This document shows, one piece after another, positions 1 through 9,522 of a stretch of DNA of 26,608 nt. The stretch is from Chara braunii (taxonomy: Eukaryota; Streptophyta; Charophyceae; Charales; Characeae). A model generated the notes under the pieces. The model made no database searches and was not told the origin of the DNA. It saw nothing but the letters and a program-made list of their open reading frames with translations. The DNA is taken from positions 2,301,205 to 2,327,812 of the forward strand of contig BFEA01000175.1 in assembly GCA_003427395.1 (NCBI GenBank). Direction: 5' to 3'. Numbering within the stretch: the stretch's first letter is position 1; each line of letters opens with the position of its first letter. Made by a program: the position numbers and the translations under genes.

Positions 1-930
1 GAGCCACACGCATCAGCACAAGGTAAGTCTTGTGCCTTATTCACAGCCTCATTACCCTTTTGTCGGGCTGCATGCACCTAGATTATCGCATAATAATAAT
101 AATAATGATAATAGCGATAATAATAATAATAATAAGTCAATAGTCAATAATAATAAACATAATAATAATAAAATAATAATACTAATAAGAACGATCGGTG
201 GAAAAACTTCAGAGATTAGACAGCATCATATGCATGTGGTCTGAAAGCGGTGCCCCTAAGCAGAAGCATTGCAAGCTTTCGCCACATAAGAGATCAGCAA
301 AAACTCACGATTCATCAACGTGAGTACAGTCTCATCACCATTAATGCAAACCCAACGTTGTCGTCCTACCTGGCACTCATCGCCTAGACTAATGATGGCC
401 GATCTACCTACCTATCTACAGCGCCGCTGATGACGCCAACAGCTCACCGAGTACAAGCAGATCTCGGCCAAAGCCGCGCGTATCTGCCCCAGGTAAGTCT
501 CTTGTTTTACTTACATAGCGGCCACGTGTACCTATTTCTCCCGCTATCTCTCTCCTTTTCTTACCCTTTCCTTCTCTCCCTCTTCTTTTCTCCTTCTTCG
601 ATCTTTCTCCTCTCCTTCCCTCTTCTTTACACACACGCTCGCACCCCGTCGCCTACTGTATCAGTGCCAACTAGATCAAGTCCCGACCTCTCCTATAAAG
701 TACGGGATAGCGTATCGGGCGACTTAGATACCAACGATCCAATAGTCAATATTGCAATGCTGCTCCTACTTACATCACTATCGTCCCCTGGTGTGAAGGG
801 GTCTGGCGCTCACACAGGAGGAAATGTGCTAGCCCCGACCATACCCAGACGAGGAAGAGGGAGGTTAGACGAAGAAGAGGGGAAGCTGGGAATGTCGTCA
901 ACACCAAGTCTTCGGCACAGGCCCAAATAG
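1..930 (+). CDS. Possible 3' end of a spliced gene (3 exons)
   Basis: Two strong splice donors, AG|GTAAGTCT, lie at 21-30 and 491-500. Pairing them with acceptors after CTATCTACAG (ends 420) and CTGTATCAG (ends 664) gives exons <1-22, 421-492 and 665-930. The phases agree: exon 1 leaves two bases, exon 2 is open in the matching frame and leaves one base, and exon 3 is then open to TAG at 928-930. The second intron (493-664) is strongly pyrimidine-rich, as expected upstream of an acceptor. The predicted peptide is about 120 residues: Ser/Pro/Arg-rich at first, then a short hydrophobic run (IAMLLLLTSLSS), then an Arg/Glu-rich tail (RRGRGRLDEEEG). I recognise no domain. The unspliced 166-codon ORF at 430-930 reads through the CT-rich intron and is less likely. 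Function unknown; the 5' part lies outside the window. Confidence 0.3.
89..185. repeat. Imperfect (TAA)n microsatellite
   Basis: Interrupted TAA/AAT repeats with occasional GAT and CAA units. They fall inside the first proposed intron (23-420). The Asn-rich translation of this stretch is a repeat artefact. Confidence 0.9.
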
Positions 931-1428
931 TCCCTCGTCAAAACGTCTGTTTCCCAATGTCGAGTCTGGATCCAATGTCGTCAAGTCTCAAATCTCCAAT
1001 CTTTTCTCTCTCTGTCGTATTCTGCCGACACTGAGAAGTCCGGTGGCGAGAGGGTGAGAAAGAGATGGTGGACTTAGAAGAGGAAGAGAAAAAGACTCTC
1101 TCTCTCTCTCTCTCTCTCGTTCTGCCCTCTTGGCCCCTCTGCGCTCCCTCTCGTTATTGAGCGGCCGATCTCTGATCTTGCTCTGCGCGCGCGATCTTGC
1201 TGCGGCCTGCTCTTTCCTTGACAAGGGGCCCTCCGTGCTATAGGTTGATGCCGCACGGTAGGCTGGCCGGGCCTCTTCCTTTCTCCGGCAGCATCAGCCC
1301 ATCTTCCGGGTGAAGATTCACTTGCGTGAGTCAGGGAAATAGAAGCTACGGGTAAAGGAATTAATCAACAAAAGAAAATAAAATAAAAATGAACGAATTC
1401 AAACGATAACTACTACTAACTGCCTAAC
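931..1428. other. No gene seen; CT microsatellite
   Basis: A (CT)n tract sits at about 1095-1118 in pyrimidine-rich surroundings. The minus-strand ORFs here are Arg/Glu-rich translations of the GA/CT repeat, and I see no conserved motif. Confidence 0.7.
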
Positions 1429-1478
1429 ATGGTGTCTCGTTTCAACGAGGCAACCAACATAACTATCCCATATAGAGA

Positions 1479-1646
1479 GGTCGCGGGATCGAGTCCCGGC
1501 CGTTCAAACCTAGGCAAAACAAAGTTAAAGCTCCCTGTCAAAAGGGAGCTAGCTCAGAAGGCGGTGGGATTGATTCCTTGCATCCACCGCTTGTCAACTG
1601 TATCTAAACCAACTGAGCTAGCTCCTATTCTGGTTAAAAAGGGAGC
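1479..1646. repeat. tRNA-like inverted-repeat cluster
   Basis: Three tRNA-like signals sit within 170 bp. (1) At 1484-1498 there is a T-arm-like hairpin: CGGG, loop ATCGAGT, CCCG; its GGATCGAGTCC matches the B-box consensus GGTTCGANTCC at 10 of 11 positions. (2) On the plus strand from 1544, GGGAGCTAGCTCAGAAGG resembles an acceptor start plus A box. (3) On the minus strand from 1625, GGAGCTAGCTCAGTTGGTTT is a better A box, followed by the anticodon-loop-like TTGACAA. Signals 2 and 3 form a perfect 13 bp inverted repeat (1545-1557 and 1613-1625). Inside it lies a 7 bp inverted repeat, GCGGTGG (1561-1567) and CCACCGC (1584-1590). AGCTCCC at 1529-1535 also pairs with GGGAGCT at 1544-1550. No complete cloverleaf can be drawn, so I read it as tRNA-derived repeat or pseudogene material rather than a working tRNA. 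Confidence 0.5.
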
Positions 1647-1669
1647 AGCTTAGGTACATATAGAGGCCC

Positions 1670-1696
1670 GGGGGGGGGGGGGGGGGGGCACTTAGN
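1670..1696. repeat. Poly-G tract with ambiguous base
   Basis: A run of 19 G at 1670-1688 is followed by an N at 1696. A second G run lies near 1897-1909. Sequence accuracy is doubtful here. Confidence 0.85.
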
Positions 1697-2397
1697 GGGC
1701 CAAGTCTATTTCCAAGTCTGTGTGTGTGCACGCATGTCTGTCTGCATGCCTGTTGGTTTGAGCGTGTGTGTGACCCGCAAGGGCACTCAGTCGCTCAGAA
1801 GGCCCGTAGACCCGGTACTTACCTGTAGTTGTGGCCTTGAGGGACACGGCGGGAAAGTTACAAGGCAGCAGGGTAAACCCGCATACTCAGAATGGCGGGG
1901 GGGGGGGGGAATATTCAAGTAGCAGGTCGGCTGGTATTTAGCCGTGGCCGCGATATTGATGGTCGTGGCGGGAAAACACTCAAGTGGCGGGTAGGCCGGT
2001 ACCTCACCAAGTAGAGGTAGATGCGGCGAGCATTCGACTCGAAGGTCGAGTTTAAGAAGAGAAGTTGACACTTTTAGACACCCAGTACCAGTACGTAGAT
2101 AGGTAGCAACCTACATCTCAGCGTGCGTCGTAGACATACCCGACACAATCACAAACCCACCTGACCCTTCGACCTCTTTCTGTCGAGGGGTATCACTATC
2201 GATCCTAATGGCCTTGGCGTGGGTCATAATAACGCTCGTACACTCTTTAACGAAATTTTCTTACCGATTCTTCCCCCGGCCTCAGTGGTCGAGGATTTTG
2301 CTTCCAGTGTCACTTCAAGCGTGAACACCCTTCTTGTTCCAGACTGGCTACGTCATGGCGGCTGACGCCACCACCGTGACGAATGCAAAGACATGGC
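1697..2397. other. No gene seen; short direct repeat
   Basis: I find no credible coding region. A 22 bp imperfect direct repeat (TCAAGT-GC-GGT-GGC-GGTA) occurs at 1915-1936 and 1980-2001. A consensus splice donor, CAG|GTAAGT, lies on the minus strand at 1825-1817, but I cannot attach exons to it. Confidence 0.5.
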
Positions 2398-2421
2398 AAA
2401 ATACCCTTGTAAGGGTATTTT
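2398..2421. other. Perfect 11 bp hairpin
   Basis: AAAATACCCTT, spacer GT, then AAGGGTATTTT: an 11 bp perfect stem with a 2-base loop. It lies about 125 bp beyond the inferred 3' end of the minus-strand pseudogene. It could be a transcript hairpin or a small transposon footprint; nothing decides between these. Confidence 0.5.
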
Positions 2422-2546
2422 GTCCGACAGCGTGCGGGTGTACCGTGACAGTGAGGCGGTTGGCATAGAAGTGGCGGAAGGAGTCAGTAGGGAAGGGGTT
2501 GTGGGGGAAAGAGATTGGGATGGTAATTTGGCGGAGGGTGAGGTAA

Positions 2547-4047
2547 TCAAGGGGACGATAGGATAATGATCGGGGATGAAGCCCGATGCCCCGCATCGAC
2601 ATGTGGATGGGGATCGGGATCGGCTCCATCGCCTGCACGCCGGTGCGCTCGAAGTCTCAGCAGTAGGGTCCCCATCGTCGTTCTTAGGGGGCTCGGGATC
2701 CTTGGTCGGGTCGTTCGAGATCGGCAGCTCCACACCATTCACGAACTCCAGCGGCTGCTTTCTGACCGCAATCTCCTCTCGTCTCCGTTCCGCCTCAGGA
2801 TCCTCCTCCTGAGGCTCTGCGCGATCCGCTTCTTCACCCAGAGCCTCCCACTCAGATTCCTCCTGATCCTCTTCTTCTTCTTCTTCTTCTCCTTCTCCCA
2901 ATTCCTCCTTGTTGTATTCGTTGTAGCTCCCTGCTTCTTCTGAGATCTCCTCCTCGCTTTCGTCTTCTACCTCCGCTTCCTCCGCCACGGCTCTTTCTTC
3001 TACCGCCGTTCGGGACGAAAAGAAGAGGACGTCGATGATCCCTCGGGGGTTCAGGTACTCTGCGCGCGATGGGTAGCTGCCACCTCCCGTACGGTCCTCC
3101 AGGCAGGCTGACCACTGTAAGTACGACGTTAATCTCCGCGGAAGGACGTGCGGCACTGGGCTCTCATCACACTGCGATATGATGTCGAGGGGGAGGTCGC
3201 CGACGAGCTGCGCAAGAGGGATCGTGAGTTCCCACACGATCGTCTGGCGATGGCCTGGCTCTACTGCTCCGAAGACGAATCCGAGGAGATCTCCCTCCAC
3301 CTCTATTCCCCAGGCCTGGATGATTAGCAGCTCCATGCTCTCCCTCGCAGCCCGATGCTCACTATCTCGTGTCCACGTCAGCTCCACTTCGACCAGGCAC
3401 AGAGAAAGAGTGAGGTAGTGCTCACACCAGATCTCCCAGTGCCTTGGATCGATGAGGGGAATGGCGAGGGGCTTTAAGCAGAAGGCGAGGCGGGGATAGA
3501 GACTAGATTGCCAGAAGGTAGGAAAGAGAGAGGGAAGAGTGAAGGTCGAGATCTGAGACCGGTTCATTGAGGACGCCGAAAAGGAATGAGTTCTGGAATC
3601 ACCACCGCTGGCTCGCGTCGGGACGTGCGAAGCCCGTCGATGTCAATACTGTCGGTAACGACAAGATTGTCTCCGTGCCGCGCAAGCCACTGGTGCCACT
3701 CCGCCGCCAGCTGCTCGCCCCACTTCCTCAGTGATACCCGGATGACCGTATGCTGTAGCGGATCCACCGTACTGATATCTCCGCTGAAGACAACGATGGT
3801 GGACACGTGGCCGACTCCCTGTATTGAAAGTCATCGATACGCCGATGCCTCGGCCCATACGAGTGCTTGGCTATGAGCCGCAAAATGAAATTTCATCGCC
3901 ACGTACACTCCCGTGGTGCTGAAGAACTGCGCGAAGCGTAGAGAATCCGGACTGATCCGCGGGTGATGGACTTGTCTGATCGCCGAAATGTCATCGCGTG
4001 GCGCCAGTCAGGTGCTCGTCGAGAACTCGTTTGGTGAGAAAACTCAT
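2547..4047 (-). pseudogene. Broken lineage-specific protein with acidic middle region
   Basis: Reading the minus strand from ATG at 4047-4045, a protein begins MSFLTKRVLDEHL. A one-base shift near 3995-4003 leads into an open frame (..RDDISAIRQVHHPRI.., ..FFSTTGVYVAMKFHFAAH..). That frame is cut by a single TGA at 3833-3831 and continues (..GVGHVSTIVVFSGDIS..) to TGA at 3566-3564. The next ORF starts in an overlapping ATGA in another frame and runs for 404 codons. It holds an aliphatic region, then a long Glu/Asp-rich segment (plus-strand 2860-3010), then Arg/Ser-rich sequence. The likely original C-terminus (..ASSPIIILSSP, stop near 2547) lies in yet another frame, implying a shift near 2600-2640. 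So there are four or more lesions, although an intron near 3480-3570 is possible. I recognise no enzyme domain. From memory it resembles repeated hypothetical proteins of Chara braunii; function unknown. Confidence 0.55.
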
Positions 4048-4768
4048 GGCGATGGTGATGGGGACGGAGTATCAAGAAAAACAAAACACAACTATAGAAC
4101 ATGCAAGAGGGAGCAAGGGTGTCCAGGTGGAACAAAGGATTTTTACTTCTTCCCAAAGCTCCTGCACACAAGCTGGATTCACCGATTTTTCTCCCTATCT
4201 CCCTGTCCTAAAAGAGCTCGGATACTCAAGGCAGTCACCCATGCTTCCTACGCCTGGATATACATGCAGGGATACGGTTGATGGGACACACCATCAACGA
4301 CGCTGACGGGGGGGTTCCCCCACGTAGTTATGTGTAACGTTACGTCATGTGTACGAAGCATCATGTCGTAGAGTGGTACAAGATTCATACCACCATTTAT
4401 CCCCGAAATAATGTTTCGGCGTATCCCCGTAAAGCTTGTCAGGCGGACACAGGATTTACCCATGCCTTTTCTTCTCCACTTCTAAGGGAAATCCATGGGA
4501 TTCTCATGGTGACTCAACCAGCAAATTTGCGCACACTTTTCTGACCAAGAGGTACATTCTCTATGGACAACATTGATAGGCATGAGGAGAGGGAATGATT
4601 CCAAGAATATGGAGAGAGCTAGAAATATATTCAATCATCAGGGAGTAATCATATATTAAGATGCGCAGAAAGGATATAACTTGAAGGAAAGAATCATCAA
4701 ACACGAGCAAGTGGGGGAAACGGGTTCGTAGGGGGTTCTTTAATTATTGAAGCGTGGGCACGAGCATC
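4048..4768. other. No gene seen
   Basis: The ORFs are short, overlap on both strands, and show no motif or biased codon use. A short G7/C5 hairpin lies near 4309-4322. Confidence 0.5.
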
Positions 4769-5470
4769 GGTAGCTAGAGGCGTCGTGAGAATCCTGAAGC
4801 TGCAAATGCTCGTACGAATATTGGAAAAGAAAGGAGATCCGAAGTATTGCGTAAGAAAGAGTCATTTGTGGATCACCGAGAAATATGTATATATGCTTAA
4901 GCTTCTGAATATGGGGAGCATACGAGTGGAAGAGGGTGGCAGAGTAGGGGTCATTCGATAGATGCATACATGTGTTTTATGAGAGAGGTAACGAGGGACG
5001 GTTGATAATTGCGTCTCGTCCTTGGATTGGACTAATGCGCCTTAGCTATGGTCTATCGTATTCCTTGTATAACCATCTCAAAAGCTAGTGTTGCAATGGA
5101 TCTACATAGATCGAAGGGCAGAAACGAGTATGGGTAGCTGGAGGCATCGTGAGAACCTGACGCTACAAATGCTCGTAACTTGCTCCAACAGAAAAAGTCG
5201 AAACAACAGCAAAAACAGAAAAAAATGGAAAGAAGGAATTCTGAAGTATCATGCATGTCCTAAACTAATGGAAGAACCATCCATGGATTGTCGAAGAGCA
5301 TTAACTATCTATAAACAAGATTCTGATTACTGAGAGGGAGAGAGTGGAAGTCGTGCATATATGTGTCTCGTAAGAGAGGTAACGAGGGACAGTAGATAGG
5401 TGCATCTTGTCCTCGGATCGGACTAGTGCGCCTAGCTACGGTCCGTCGTCTCCCTTGTATAAACATACCC
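4769..5470. repeat. Diverged two-unit tandem repeat, period ~365-391 bp
   Basis: Three landmarks recur in the same order. GGTAGCTAGAGGCGTCGTGA at 4769 matches GGTAGCTGGAGGCATCGTGA at 5133. GAGAGGTAACGAGGGAC at 4983 matches the same string at 5374. The following text (TCGTCCT-GGAT-GGACTA, GCGCC, GTCGT or ATCGT, CCTTGTATAA) occurs at about 5018-5072 and 5409-5462. Spacing grows from 364 to 391 bp, so indels have accumulated. Neither unit is coding. Confidence 0.8.
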
Positions 5471-6299
5471 CAAAGCGAGTAGGAAGGATTACAAGAGGTC
5501 CCATAAGGATTGAGGTGCAGAAGTAACGCAACATCGGAGAAGGGAGGAAAAGAGGGGAAAAAATACGAAGGGAATACAAAAAAATGATGCGAAGTATTAC
5601 ACTCGTCCGAACGTATGAGAGAGTCATCCATGGATTGCTTCAGATTTGTAAGCACGAGAACAGTGAAGGGAGGATTACGAGAGGGATCGGGGAGGGGCGA
5701 GGGAGTGAGCGCATCATGCGATAGAGAGATGACGAGGCAAGCCACTCATGTATGAAAAAATCCAAATTCTGAGAAGGAACCTCTTAATTGGTCGTCGAGC
5801 CGAAGCCAATCCAAATTACACCAACAAGACAAAATGCGCGAATTAGCGGAAGCGAGAAATGGGAAATGACCAGCTGTATCCCCAGAGGCGGATCCACATA
5901 ATGTGGGAGTACGCCTCGACAACCAAAGCAGGGAGGGTAGTGGCGATCCCTAAAGCGCTTTTCTGACGTTAGCCACCAGTGCACAGCTTCATCAGAGGGT
6001 AGTCCTCTGCTTGGTTACATACGTTTCGGTAGCGGGAAGCGAGGGAGGGGGTGGCAGCGTCTGCAGATGGTGCAGGAAGGCTAAAAGGGCGAGGAAAGCG
6101 AGCAGAGTTATGAACGCAAGGAGTACAAAGGCCGATATCTCAATGGCAACCGCAACCCTTCCTTTCGTATCTTCTTTTTTGAGTGTCATGGCAAGTAGTG
6201 CCAGTACCTTCGAAAGGAGGATACATACTAGATCGCAGGGGAAGACGATGAGCGCGCGCATACTTAGCGTCATGCATGCAAGAGGGTTTATGCTTGCAA
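5471..6299. other. No gene seen
   Basis: ORFs of up to about 146 codons exist on both strands but overlap each other and look like random frames. CCATGGATTG at 5279 recurs near 5628, which may be a trace of a further decayed unit of the preceding tandem repeat. Confidence 0.45.
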
Positions 6300-6540
6300 C
6301 AGAGCTGGGCACCGGGCGCCCAGAGCCGCACCAACCTGCACCCACCCGACCCACAGGGTGATGGGTCGGATTTAGGTCTACATTAGCTGTCTTGGGTAGG
6401 TTATGGGCGGGCGTAGCCAGCATGCGTTTTTGGGTGAGGGGCGGGTGAAGATTTGACCTGGGTCACCCGCTGGGTGGGTGGCAGGCGGGTGATGGCTTGG
6501 CCTGGGTCACCCGACCCATAGACCCAGGATGACCCAAAAA
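6300..6540. repeat. GGGT/ACCC-rich block with short tandem repeat
   Basis: Many GGG and CCC runs on one strand. GCGGGTGA plus CCTGGGTCACCCG recurs at about 6441-6470 and 6484-6513, a unit of about 43 bp. The G runs could support quadruplexes, and the paired GGGT/ACCC runs could fold into hairpins. Not coding. Confidence 0.65.
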
Positions 6541-6820
6541 TTATGCAACCTCCTCCCCCCCCCCTCCTTGTGTAGTACGTCGGGCTTGAGGTTGAGGGCA
6601 AAAAAAAAAAGCGTCTGATTCAGTTGACCAGGTCCTGATGAAGTAACGCCAGTGCGGAAGCACTGCGGCTGCCCCTGGGCAAAAAAAAAAATCTTGAAAT
6701 ATTTTCCTTTGAGAAGTCCGAGTCGCATTGTTGATGTTGCCGTTGTTTTAATAATAGGATTTTAGATGTCTTTGTTGCAATGCTATGTTGTCGATGAAAT
6801 CGTGATGGTGTAAGGGATTG
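6541..6820. other. No gene seen; A and C homopolymers
   Basis: Contains C9-type and A10-11 runs at about 6551-6562, 6600-6610 and 6680-6691. No coding signal. Confidence 0.5.
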
Positions 6821-7100
6821 GCATGGGCAGGCACGGGCTGATGCGGGTGGGTGCGGGTGAAGAAAATTTAGGTATTGGACACATGCGGGTGATGATACTC
6901 TTACGGGTGCGGGCGGGTGTGGGTGAGGGTTTTTTTCGGGTCTCGGGCGGATTGGGCGTGGGGCTGAAATTTCAAAAAATATTTTGGGTGGGTGGGGTTG
7001 TCTAAAAGTAAAAAATAAAATTCTTGGACCGGGTGGATGAGGAAAAAAAAAATTTGGGCGGGTTGGGTCGAGGGTGAGGAAATTTTTTTTTTGCCCACCT
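6821..7100. repeat. GGGTG/GGGCG-rich block
   Basis: The plus strand carries frequent GGGT, GCGGGT and GGGCGGG motifs, for example at 6841-6860 and 6905-6930. It is G-skewed and prone to G-quadruplex formation. Arg/Pro/His-rich frames here are artefacts of composition. Confidence 0.65.
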
Positions 7101-7523
7101 CTGGCTTGCAAGAAGAGCGGGGCGCTAGAATTTAGACAAACATCTGCAGGAATAAGCAAAGGTTGTCTGTATCCCGAAGGGTCGTCAAGTCTGGCTTCGG
7201 AGTAGAGAGGGCGAAAGCAAAAGCGCGTCCATAAGCGGGGGAGCAGAATGTTATACCACATCCTCGAGATTGCCGATCAGCAGGTCCACCATAGCCGGGT
7301 CCACCTCGTATTCCATGACTCCTGTTGCTGTAGCCCGCAAGTACCGCGGTATCTGAAATCGTCTCCGAAAACTCTGAGCGATGCAACCAGAACCGCACCG
7401 TACTGAAAAGGTCGTTCGTCTGAGGATGAGAGATGACGGTTGTTCCCCTGTCTAAAATAGTCCCTACGACTCGTCGTTTGTCTCGGTCCTACTAGAGTGT
7501 GACAGTGAAAAAAAAGAAAAAAA
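7101..7523. other. Unassigned; possible minus-strand coding remnant
   Basis: A minus-strand frame reads VMEYEVDPAMVDLLIGNLED and then stops at a TAA near 7248. It looks more protein-like than its neighbours, but I recognise no family. The adjacent gap at 7524 prevents extension. Confidence 0.2.
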
Positions 7524-8143
7524 NNNNNNNNNNNNNNNNNNNNNNNNNNNNNNNNNNNNNNNNNNNNNNNNNNNNNNNNNNNNNNNNNNNNNNNNNNNNN
7601 NNNNNNNNNNNNNNNNNNNNNNNNNNNNNNNNNNNNNNNNNNNNNNNNNNNNNNNNNNNNNNNNNNNNNNNNNNNNNNNNNNNNNNNNNNNNNNNNNNNN
7701 NNNNNNNNNNNNNNNNNNNNNNNNNNNNNNNNNNNNNNNNNNNNNNNNNNNNNNNNNNNNNNNNNNNNNNNNNNNNNNNNNNNNNNNNNNNNNNNNNNNN
7801 NNNNNNNNNNNNNNNNNNNNNNNNNNNNNNNNNNNNNNNNNNNNNNNNNNNNNNNNNNNNNNNNNNNNNNNNNNNNNNNNNNNNNNNNNNNNNNNNNNNN
7901 NNNNNNNNNNNNNNNNNNNNNNNNNNNNNNNNNNNNNNNNNNNNNNNNNNNNNNNNNNNNNNNNNNNNNNNNNNNNNNNNNNNNNNNNNNNNNNNNNNNN
8001 NNNNNNNNNNNNNNNNNNNNNNNNNNNNNNNNNNNNNNNNNNNNNNNNNNNNNNNNNNNNNNNNNNNNNNNNNNNNNNNNNNNNNNNNNNNNNNNNNNNN
8101 NNNNNNNNNNNNNNNNNNNNNNNNNNNNNNNNNNNNNNNNNNN
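7524..8143. other. Assembly gap (620 N)
   Basis: 620 unknown bases between an A-rich run and a TG microsatellite. Long ORFs spanning this region are translations of N and should be ignored. Confidence 0.99.

Positions 8144-8202
<59 letters not shown>
8144..8202. repeat. (TG)n microsatellite at gap edge
   Basis: A pure TG repeat of about 59 bp that continues into the gap, so its true length is unknown. The gap probably arose from this repeat. Confidence 0.95.
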
Positions 8203-8203
<1 letters not shown>

Positions 8204-9194
8204 AATATATGCATGCTTTCTACAATCCCTCAAGATTATCGTGATCAAAGAGGTTCTATCCCTTTAGAAGGTTGGTCCACCAAGGATACAATAAGGGGTA
8301 TATTATATACTATATGATAAATACACACTTACGAACAACTAGAGATATACAATGAAACACATACGCCATACTAGATACCAATTGACAGAAGAACCTAGGT
8401 ATCGTCATAGATTATTTAGTACGTTATACATAACCCCCTAACATTTTTGTTCAATACATCTATAGGATTGAAAATTTTAGGAATTATAATGTTGCTTGAT
8501 TGTTTAATAGATCTATATTGGATTTGAATGTAATATCCTTAGTAATAACGAATCGGAAAAGCTCACGTTTGTTAACTGTTCTAAATGATCCGATGTTAGG
8601 ATCAATTTCTTTTATAGTCAAGCTATGGAGATTAGTTTCCGGTCTCATTTTGCTCTGTAGTGGATTGGGATATTACGTGGTGTGGTTAAGGAGAGTGATA
8701 AGGTTGAAACGGTATGTTGCTTAGCAGTACTGAGTGCAATTAAGTTTTAAGGATGAATGGTTAACGCTATGAAGGTCATCAAAATATAAGAACGCGTGAG
8801 AAAAATATGTACTAATAAAGTACATGATGTATCAAATAGGGGTTCAACTGATACACATGGATATCCCAATAACACATTTTCAAAACCAAGTTTTAAAAGA
8901 TGTGTAGGTATTAAAGATTAGTCAACGGTTAATGCAGGGTAACATCAAATATGATAGATTATACCGTTAGTAGCAGGTAAATAATGTTTTTTAACCCATT
9001 TACAACAACAAGAGCGTTTGTCTTGCAGTATGAGCAAACAATTTTTATGACGAATTTGAAAAATCCAAATTTGATTTTGATTCAAAATTTTTTTGGAGTT
9101 TATCATGAAACGCATTTATAAGGATAATTTCATAGTGTGAAGAACCCCTCCTCCGCAATACATTAAAAATAAGAAAAGAAAAAAAGTTCGCATT
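8203..9194 (-). repeat. Interspersed repeat copy 1 (~1 kb) ending in (TG)n/(CA)n
   Basis: This segment aligns with 9651-10572 through many shared blocks, such as GCATGCTTTCTACAAT (8211 and 9656), TCAAGATTATCGTGATCAAA, CACATACGCCATACTAGATA and AACATTTTTGTTCAA. Seen on the minus strand, both copies end in a CA-rich microsatellite, which would fit the 3' tail of a retroposon; that orientation is an inference. There is no convincing ORF, so it looks like a non-autonomous element. Its last 328 bp (8867-9194) is duplicated immediately downstream. Confidence 0.75.
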
Positions 9195-9522
9195 CAATAA
9201 CACATTTTCAAAACCAAGTTTTAAAAGATGTGTAGGTATTGAAGATTAGTCAACGGTTAATGCAGGGTAACATCAAATGTGATAGATTATACCGTTAGTA
9301 GCAGGTAAATAATGTTTTTTAACCCATTTACAACAACAAGAGCGTTTGGCTTGCAGTATGAGCAAACAATTTTTATGACGAATTTGAAAAATCCAAATTT
9401 GATTTTGATTCAAAAAGTTTTTGGAGTCTATCATGAAACGCATTTATAAGGATAATTTCATAGTGTGAAGAACCCCTCCTCCGCAATACATTAAAAATAA
9501 GAAAAGAAAAAAGGTTCGCATT
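9195..9522 (-). repeat. 328 bp tandem duplicate of 8867-9194
   Basis: Starts CAATAACACATTTTCAAAAC, as does 8867, and runs to AAGGTTCGCATTC. Only a few substitutions separate the copies (for example ATTAAAG/ATTGAAG, TTTGTCTT/TTTGGCTT, TTTATC/TCTATC). The near identity implies a recent duplication, or possibly an assembly duplication. Confidence 0.9.

Noticed and set aside
430-930. Single-exon 166-codon protein with an apparent signal or membrane segment
   Set aside because: The hydrophobic Leu/Ser/Phe stretch is a CT-rich tract that looks like an intron between a strong donor and an acceptor.
1544-1631. Functional tRNA gene
   Set aside because: No frame of reference gives paired D, anticodon and T stems together, and the plus-strand A and B boxes are only about 5 bp apart.
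7277-8317. ORFs of 240-323 codons across 7277-8317
   Set aside because: They are mostly translated N bases plus the TG/CA microsatellite.
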